From: Paracoccaceae bacterium
Lineage (GTDB): Bacteria > Pseudomonadota > Alphaproteobacteria > Rhodobacterales > Rhodobacteraceae
DNA length: 9,186 nucleotides
Assembly: GCA_006227805.1 (NCBI GenBank)
Contig: SBFT01000399.1
Location: 1 to 9,186, forward strand
Direction of reading: 5' to 3'
Below the pieces are notes generated by a model. The model saw only the letters and a program-made list of their open reading frames with translations. It was not told where the DNA came from and made no database searches. Positions within the stretch are counted from its first letter, which is position 1. Each line of letters starts with the position of its first letter. A program made the translations under genes and the position numbers. Below, one piece after another: positions 5,386-9,186 of this stretch.

Positions 5386-6654
5386 ATGGCAACGAATTCA
5401 GGCGGTGACAGCAAGAACACGCTCTATTGCAGCTTCTGCGGCAAGAGCCAGCATGAAGTGCGCAAACTGATTGCCGGCCCCACCGTCTTCATCTGCGACG
5501 AATGCGTCGAACTCTGCATGGACATCATCCGGGAGGAGACGAAGGCCAGCGGCCTGAAATCCACCAATGGCGTGCCCAGCCCCCGCGACATCTGTGCGGT
5601 CCTCGACGATTACGTCATCGGCCAGGCCCGCGCCAAGCGCGTGCTGTCCGTCGCAGTGCACAACCATTATAAGCGCCTGAACCACGCCCAGAAGTCCGGT
5701 AACGACATCGAACTCTCGAAGTCGAACATCCTGCTGGTGGGTCCCACCGGTTGCGGCAAGACGCTGCTGGCGCAGACGCTGGCGCGGATCCTGGACGTGC
5801 CCTTCACGATGGCCGACGCCACCACCCTGACCGAGGCCGGTTACGTGGGCGAGGATGTCGAGAACATCATCCTCAAGCTGTTGCAGGCCAGCGAATACAA
5901 TGTCGAACGCGCCCAGCGCGGCATCGTCTACATCGACGAGGTCGACAAGATCACCCGCAAGTCGGAGAACCCCTCGATCACCCGCGATGTCTCGGGCGAG
6001 GGCGTGCAGCAGGCGCTTCTCAAGCTGATGGAAGGCACAGTCGCCTCGGTGCCGCCCCAGGGCGGGCGCAAGCATCCCCAGCAGGAATTCCTGCAGGTGG
6101 ACACGACGAACATCCTCTTCATCTGCGGCGGCGCCTTCGCGGGGCTCGACAAGATCATCGCGCAGCGCGGCAAGGGCAGCGCCATGGGCTTCGGTGCCGA
6201 TGTGCGCGCCAACGACGACCGCAACGTGGGCGAGATCTTCAAGGATATCGAGCCGGAGGACCTGCTGAAGTTCGGCCTGATCCCCGAATTCGTCGGCCGC
6301 CTGCCGGTTCTGGCGACGCTGGAAGACCTGGACGAGGCCGCGCTGATCGAGATCCTGACCAAGCCGAAGAACGCGCTGATCAAGCAATACCAGCGCCTGT
6401 TCGAGCTGGAGGATACCGAACTCAGCTTCACCGAAGACGCTCTGGTCGCGATCGCCAAGCGCGCGATCGAGCGCAAGACCGGTGCGCGCGGGCTGCGGTC
6501 GATCCTCGAGGACATCCTTCTCGACACGATGTTCGACCTGCCCAGCCTGGACAGCGTCACCAAGGTGGTCGTGAACGAGGAAGCGGTGATGTCGGCGGCG
6601 GGTCCGCTGATGATCCACGCGGAGTCCGAAAAGGGAGAGGCCAGCGCGGGCTGA
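5386..6654 (+). CDS. clpX: ATP-dependent Clp protease ATP-binding subunit ClpX
   Basis: ClpX is the hexameric AAA+ unfoldase that selects tagged substrates and threads them into ClpP. The 422 residues match E. coli ClpX (424). The N-terminal C4 zinc domain uses Cys15, Cys18, Cys37 and Cys40. The AAA+ core has Walker A GPTGCGKT (119-126), pore-1 loop GYVGED (152-157), Walker B VYIDEVDK with Asp184/Glu185, the pore-2 region around DVSGEGVQQ, the RKH loop (228-230) and sensor-2 GARG (366-369). The loop that docks on ClpP, IGF in E. coli, reads Met-Gly-Phe (267-269), a conservative change. In alphaproteobacteria ClpXP is known to turn over cell-cycle regulators. A strong intrinsic terminator begins 23 bases after the stop. 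Family assignment is certain. Confidence 0.99.
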   Translation: MATNSGGDSKNTLYCSFCGKSQHEVRKLIAGPTVFICDECVELCMDIIREETKASGLKSTNGVPSPRDICAVLDDYVIGQARAKRVLSVAVHNHYKRLNHAQKSGNDIELSKSNILLVGPTGCGKTLLAQTLARILDVPFTMADATTLTEAGYVGEDVENIILKLLQASEYNVERAQRGIVYIDEVDKITRKSENPSITRDVSGEGVQQALLKLMEGTVASVPPQGGRKHPQQEFLQVDTTNILFICGGAFAGLDKIIAQRGKGSAMGFGADVRANDDRNVGEIFKDIEPEDLLKFGLIPEFVGRLPVLATLEDLDEAALIEILTKPKNALIKQYQRLFELEDTELSFTEDALVAIAKRAIERKTGARGLRSILEDILLDTMFDLPSLDSVTKVVVNEEAVMSAAGPLMIHAESEKGEASAG

Positions 6655-6677
6655 GGCCCGGAGGGCCAGGGACAACG

Positions 6678-6704
6678 GGGCGGACCAGAGGGTCCGCCCT
6701 TTTT
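6678..6704 (+). terminator. Intrinsic terminator of clpX
   Basis: GGGCGGACC (6678-6686) pairs perfectly with GGTCCGCCC (6691-6699), a 9 bp GC-rich stem with an AGAG loop, immediately followed by five Ts (6700-6704). It lies between the clpX stop and the start of the RidA-like gene and should end most clpX transcripts. Confidence 0.92.
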
Positions 6705-6727
6705 CGTGAAATGGAATGGAAGAACAG

Positions 6728-7087
6728 ATGACGATCAGACGGATTTCCTCGGGCGGGGTCTTTGAGCCCAGGATCGGCTATTGCCGGGCGGTGGTCGCGG
6801 GCGGTTTCGTCCATGTCGCGGGCACGGTGGGTCAGGGTGACGACGTGGTGTCGCAATGCCGCTCGGCGCTGGGGATCATCGGCAAGGCGCTGGCCGAGGC
6901 CGGATGCGGCTGGGAACATGTGGTGCGCGTCACCTACATGCTGCCCGACGCGGCCGAGTTCGAACCCTGCTGGCCCATCCTGGCCGAGACCTTCGGCGCC
7001 AACCCGCCCGCCGCCACGATGATCGTGTGCGGCCTGCTCGACCCGAAATTCCGCATCGAGATCGAGGTCACGGCCGTCCTGCCCTAA
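6728..7087 (+). CDS. RidA/YjgF-superfamily protein lacking the catalytic arginine
   Basis: The 119 residues have the trimeric RidA fold signature: a start like ISSGGVFEPRIGYCRAVVAG, then FVHVAGTVG, CRSALGIIGKALAEAG, VRVTYMLPD and the closing strand RIEIEVTAVLP. Classical RidA hydrolyses the reactive enamines/imines released by PLP enzymes. Its key residue, E. coli Arg105 in the FPARS motif, aligns here with Ala96 (PPAAT), while the E. coli Glu120 equivalent is kept (Glu111). The protein therefore belongs with Rid subfamilies that lack Arg105, and I would not call it an imine deaminase. Its substrate is unknown. ATG 6728 is preferred over ATG 6716 because GGAAG (6718-6722) sits 5 bases before it. 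It starts 23 bases beyond the clpX terminator, leaving little room for its own promoter. Confidence 0.92.
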   Translation: MTIRRISSGGVFEPRIGYCRAVVAGGFVHVAGTVGQGDDVVSQCRSALGIIGKALAEAGCGWEHVVRVTYMLPDAAEFEPCWPILAETFGANPPAATMIVCGLLDPKFRIEIEVTAVLP

Positions 7088-7180
7088 GCGACGGCGCAGC
7101 GGCGCCTGCGCGCCCTTGTCCCGGGGTCGGGCACTGGACCTGCGCGCCGGTTTCGGCCATATCTCGGTCAGATGGAATTC

Positions 7181-7185
7181 GGAGG
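7181..7185 (+). promoter_or_regulatory. Ribosome binding site setting the NDUFA12-like start
   Basis: GGAGG lies 6 bases before ATG 7192. It selects this ATG over the out-of-frame ATG at 7172. Confidence 0.85.
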
Positions 7186-7191
7186 CCTTGG

Positions 7192-7575
7192 ATGGGCATT
7201 CTCAACACGTTGCTGCGCGCGGTCACCTGGTGGAACGGTCAGACGCTGAACACCCAGCTCTTCACCTGGCGCAAGGGCGTGAAGGTCGGTGAAGACGCAC
7301 AGGGCAACATCTTCTACCGCACCCGCGACGACAAGCGGCGCTGGGTGATCTTCAACGGCGAGGCCGAGGCCAGCCGCATCAGCCCCGAATGGCATGGCTG
7401 GCTGCACCGCACCTGGGACGAACCGCCCACCGACAGGCCCCTGGCCCGCAAGGCCTGGGAGAAACCGCACCAGGAAAACCTGACCGGCACGGCGCTCGCC
7501 TATGCGCCGGCCGGATCGATCCGGCGGGCCGACCCGGTCGAGCGGCGCGACTACGAAGCCTGGACCCCGGAATAG
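7192..7575 (+). CDS. NADH:ubiquinone oxidoreductase NDUFA12-family accessory subunit
   Basis: The 127-residue protein matches the NDUFA12 (B17.2) family of complex I supernumerary subunits, which also occur in alphaproteobacterial complex I, including Paracoccus. They bind the peripheral arm on the cytoplasmic side and help assembly or stability. Visible family features are LFTWRKGVKVGED (23-35), GNIFYR (38-43), RRWVIFNGEAEAS (49-61), PEWHGWLH (65-72), the PW-type tail KAWEKPHQENLTGT (87-100) and YEAWTP near the end. There is no signal peptide or membrane helix, as expected. It is encoded away from any nuo genes in the window and heads an operon with mlaD (11 bp gap) and the DUF2155 gene, an arrangement I recall as common in alphaproteobacteria. 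An upstream 104 bp gap presumably contains its promoter, which I cannot locate. Confidence in the family is high. Confidence 0.94.
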   Translation: MGILNTLLRAVTWWNGQTLNTQLFTWRKGVKVGEDAQGNIFYRTRDDKRRWVIFNGEAEASRISPEWHGWLHRTWDEPPTDRPLARKAWEKPHQENLTGTALAYAPAGSIRRADPVERRDYEAWTPE

Positions 7576-7586
7576 GGTCGGCGTCC

Positions 7587-8048
7587 ATGTCCTCTCACAC
7601 GACGACCGAGGTTCTGGTGGGCGGCGCGGTGCTGGCCGGGGCGCTGGCCTTCGCGATCTATGCCGGTCAGGCGGCAGGACTGGGGGCCGCGGGCGCGGGC
7701 TATGAGCTCACGGCCTCGTTCCGGTCGCTGGAAGGCGTCACCGTGGGCACGGATGTGCGCGTGGCGGGCGTCAAGGTCGGCACGGTCACCGCCGTCACCC
7801 TGAACCCCGAGACCTATCGCGCCGACACCGTCTTCACCGTCACGCGCGGCATCGAGATCCCCGACGACAGCGCCATCGTGGTGTCCTCCGAAGGCCTGCT
7901 GGGCGGCAATTTCGTCGAGATCATGCCGGGCGGATCGCCGTTCTACTATTCTGAAGGCGACGAGATCCTGGACACCCAGGGCGCGGTCAGCCTGATCTCG
8001 CTGCTCTTGAAGTTCGTCAGCGGCGACGGCGACGGGGCGGCCGAGTGA
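7587..8048 (+). CDS. mlaD: MlaD, MCE-domain phospholipid-binding subunit of the Mla ABC transporter
   Basis: MlaD is the membrane-anchored periplasmic hexamer of the MlaFEDB transporter, which moves phospholipids between outer and inner membranes and keeps the outer leaflet asymmetric. The 153 residues have a short cytoplasmic start, one membrane helix at about 8-27 (VLVGGAVLAGALAFAIYAG), and the MCE domain at about 38-116 with YELTASFRSLEGV, VRVAGVKVGTV (58-68), the SSEGLLGGNFVEI strand (100-112) and PGGSP. The C-terminal helix TQGAVSLISLLLKFV (130-144) corresponds to the helix that lines the central lipid channel. The start follows the NDUFA12-like stop by 11 bases; AGGG overlapping that stop codon is the likely ribosome site. 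No mlaE, mlaF or mlaC is in the window, so the partners must be encoded elsewhere. Confidence 0.94.
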   Translation: MSSHTTTEVLVGGAVLAGALAFAIYAGQAAGLGAAGAGYELTASFRSLEGVTVGTDVRVAGVKVGTVTAVTLNPETYRADTVFTVTRGIEIPDDSAIVVSSEGLLGGNFVEIMPGGSPFYYSEGDEILDTQGAVSLISLLLKFVSGDGDGAAE

Positions 8049-8482
8049 TCCGCGCAGCACTTGTCGCGGGCCTGTCGATCCTGTGCCTTGCCTCGGTTGG
8101 CCAGGCGCAGATCTTCATCGAAACCAAGCCCCTGGACCAGACCGAGGCAGGCCCCGAGGCCAGCATCGAGGAAACCCGTCCCCGGGCCGAGACGGGCCAG
8201 GGTGTCGTGCTGCGCGGTCTCGACAAGGTCAGCGGCGCGACGCTCGACGTCGAGGTCGGCAACGGCGCCACGGTGCGCGTCTTCGGGCTGGACGTGGCGC
8301 TGACGGAATGCCGCTATCCGGCGGGCAACCCCTCGGGCGATGCCTATGCCTTCATGGAAATCCACGAAACCGCCCGGGCCGACGCGATCTTCGAGGGCTG
8401 GATGATCGCATCCTCGCCTGCGCTCAGCGCGCTCGATCACCCGCGCTACGACATCTGGGTGTTGCGCTGTATCACCTCGTGA
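8045..8482 (+). CDS. DUF2155-family exported protein
   Basis: The 145-residue protein starts at GTG 8045, overlapping the mlaD stop in GTGA, so it is translationally coupled to mlaD. A signal peptide (MIRAALVAGLSILCL, cleavage near QA|QIF at residue 21) leads into an acidic variable stretch (about 25-55). The conserved DUF2155 domain follows: VLRGLDKVSGATLDVEV (55-71), CRYPAGNPSGDAYAFMEI (89-106) and FEGWMIASSPALSALDHPRYD (116-136), ending in WVLRC. Cys89 and Cys142 are the conserved pair and probably form a disulfide. The family's function is unknown to me. Linkage to mlaD suggests an envelope role, possibly in outer-membrane lipid handling, but this is guilt by association. Its last 37 bases overlap the convergent aat gene, so the RC-ITS end is encoded opposite the Aat C-terminus. 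Confidence 0.93.
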   Translation: MIRAALVAGLSILCLASVGQAQIFIETKPLDQTEAGPEASIEETRPRAETGQGVVLRGLDKVSGATLDVEVGNGATVRVFGLDVALTECRYPAGNPSGDAYAFMEIHETARADAIFEGWMIASSPALSALDHPRYDIWVLRCITS

Positions 8483-9078
8483 CCCGAGGCGGTCGGTGGC
8501 CCCAGGAAATCGGCGCGCCGGTCCAGCGCATGGGCCAGTTGCGTCTGGTAGAGCGCGCGTGAAATCTCGATCCCGCCCAGCGAGGCCAGATGCGCGGTCA
8601 GGAATTGCGTGTCGAACAGCGTGAAGCCCCCGCGCCGCAGGCGGTCCACCAGATGCGCCAGCGCGATCTTCGAGGCGTCCCGGCGGCGCGAGAACATGCT
8701 TTCGCCGAAGAACGCGGCCCCCAGCGCCACGCCGTAGACGCCGCCTGCCAGTTCCCCATCCGTCCACACCTCCAGCGAATGGGCGCGGCCCATCCGGTGC
8801 AGGTCCAGGTAGAGGCGGCGGATCTCGGCATTGATCCAGGTTTCGGACCGGTCGGCGCAGCCATCCACGACAGCCTGGAAATCTTCATTTATCGCAATGC
8901 GATAGCCTGTGGAACGAAGGGAACGCCTTAACGAGCGCGAGATGTGGAATCCCTCCAGCGGCATGACACCGCGCCGCTTGGGATCGACCCAGAAGATGTC
9001 GGCGGCGTCGCGCGTCTCGGCCATCGGGAAGATGCCGATGGAATAGCCGTGCAGCAGCAACTCCGGCGTCAGCGTCAT
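8446..9078 (-). CDS. aat: Leucyl/phenylalanyl-tRNA--protein transferase
   Basis: Aat transfers Leu or Phe from aminoacyl-tRNA onto proteins with an N-terminal Arg or Lys. This creates a bacterial N-degron that ClpS passes to ClpAP. The 210 residues show the family hallmarks: GYSIGIFPM (11-19), FWVDPKRRGVMPL (29-41), FHISRSLRR (44-52), TWI (80-82), GRAHSLEVW (97-105), GGVYGVALGAAFFGESMFS (112-130) and FDTQFLTAHLASLG (155-168). The last of these contains the catalytic-loop Asp156 and Gln158. It is a typical length for the alphaproteobacterial form. ATG 9078 follows the accC stop by 18 bases with a weak GGGACGG ribosome site, so it is co-transcribed with accC. The 3' end overlaps the convergent DUF2155 gene by 37 bases. 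Confidence 0.97.
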   Translation of the reverse strand: MTLTPELLLHGYSIGIFPMAETRDAADIFWVDPKRRGVMPLEGFHISRSLRRSLRSTGYRIAINEDFQAVVDGCADRSETWINAEIRRLYLDLHRMGRAHSLEVWTDGELAGGVYGVALGAAFFGESMFSRRRDASKIALAHLVDRLRRGGFTLFDTQFLTAHLASLGGIEISRALYQTQLAHALDRRADFLGPPTASGHEVIQRNTQMS

Positions 9079-9096
9079 CGCCGCCGTCCCGCCGGA

Positions 9097-9186
9097 TCAC
9101 GCCTGTTGGAGGTTCGCCTCAAGCCACTTTTCCAGCCAGTGGATGTTGTAGTCGCCGCTCTGGATCGCCGGTTCGTTCAGCAGCGC
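9097..9186 (-). CDS. accC: Acetyl-CoA carboxylase biotin carboxylase subunit AccC, C-terminal end only
   Basis: The last 29 residues before a TGA at 9097-9099 are in view; the rest lies beyond the right edge. They include SGDYNIHWLEKWLEA, which I recognise as the C-terminus of alphaproteobacterial AccC. AccC carboxylates the biotin of AccB with bicarbonate and ATP, the first half-reaction of malonyl-CoA synthesis. The accC-aat order on one strand agrees with related genomes as I recall them. The stretch is short, so the call rests on this one motif plus context. Confidence 0.85.
   Translation of the reverse strand, partial: ALLNEPAIQSGDYNIHWLEKWLEANLQQA

Noticed and set aside
5398..6675. Minus-strand open frame of 425 codons covering all of clpX
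   Set aside because: It is the antisense of a strongly constrained gene with GC-rich third positions; composition is low-complexity Leu/Asp/Arg/Gln and there is no ribosome site or recognisable motif.
7094..7111. GCGCAG/CTGCGC hairpin after the RidA-like gene as a terminator
   Set aside because: The stem is only 6 bp and no T-run follows; such hairpins are common by chance at this G+C.
1..9186. CRISPR arrays, tRNA or rRNA genes, insertion sequences, integrases or att-like direct repeats
   Set aside because: I looked for regular repeats, tRNA cloverleaf arms and transposase-type proteins and saw none.

Overview
The window is high-GC DNA (roughly two thirds G+C by eye) from an alphaproteobacterium, most likely a Rhodobacterales/Rhodobacteraceae member close to Paracoccus or Rhodobacter. 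The evidence is the gene set: clpP-clpX, an NDUFA12-type complex I accessory protein, MlaD, a DUF2155 protein, Aat and the AccC tail in one block. NDUFA12-type subunits are an alphaproteobacterial/mitochondrial trait. Species cannot be fixed from the sequence alone.

Left third (1-4485), accessory-looking. A minus-strand photolyase/cryptochrome-type FAD-binding protein runs off the left edge. Its FAD domain is at the N-terminus, and what looks like the alpha/beta domain follows it, the reverse of the normal order. Next come four tightly packed envelope genes I cannot name: an exported helical+beta protein (+), an exported protein with a complete trypsin-like His/Asp/Ser set (-), an exported beta-rich four-cysteine protein (+), and a bitopic membrane protein with a large periplasmic domain (+). 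The protease gene has no intergenic DNA on either side: its start overlaps the divergent neighbour's start in one CATG, and its stop overlaps the convergent neighbour's stop in one CTAG.

Middle (4486-7087), housekeeping. clpP and clpX encode the two halves of the ClpXP protease. They are separated by about 160 bp, and each is preceded by a similar weak promoter-like element. A clear intrinsic terminator follows clpX. A small RidA-superfamily gene starts only 23 bases after it and lacks the arginine needed for classical RidA deaminase activity.

Right third (7192-9186), a conserved alphaproteobacterial block. NDUFA12-like, mlaD and DUF2155 genes form a compact plus-strand operon (11 bp gap, then a 4 bp GTGA overlap). 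It converges on a minus-strand accC-aat pair, with aat overlapping the 3' end of the DUF2155 gene by 37 bp. Aat (N-degron tagging) and ClpP lie in the same window, but the ClpAP/ClpS components that would link them are not here.

The best candidates for something undescribed are the permuted photolyase-like protein and the four-gene envelope cassette with its embedded protease. Functions for the latter are inferred only from motifs and topology.
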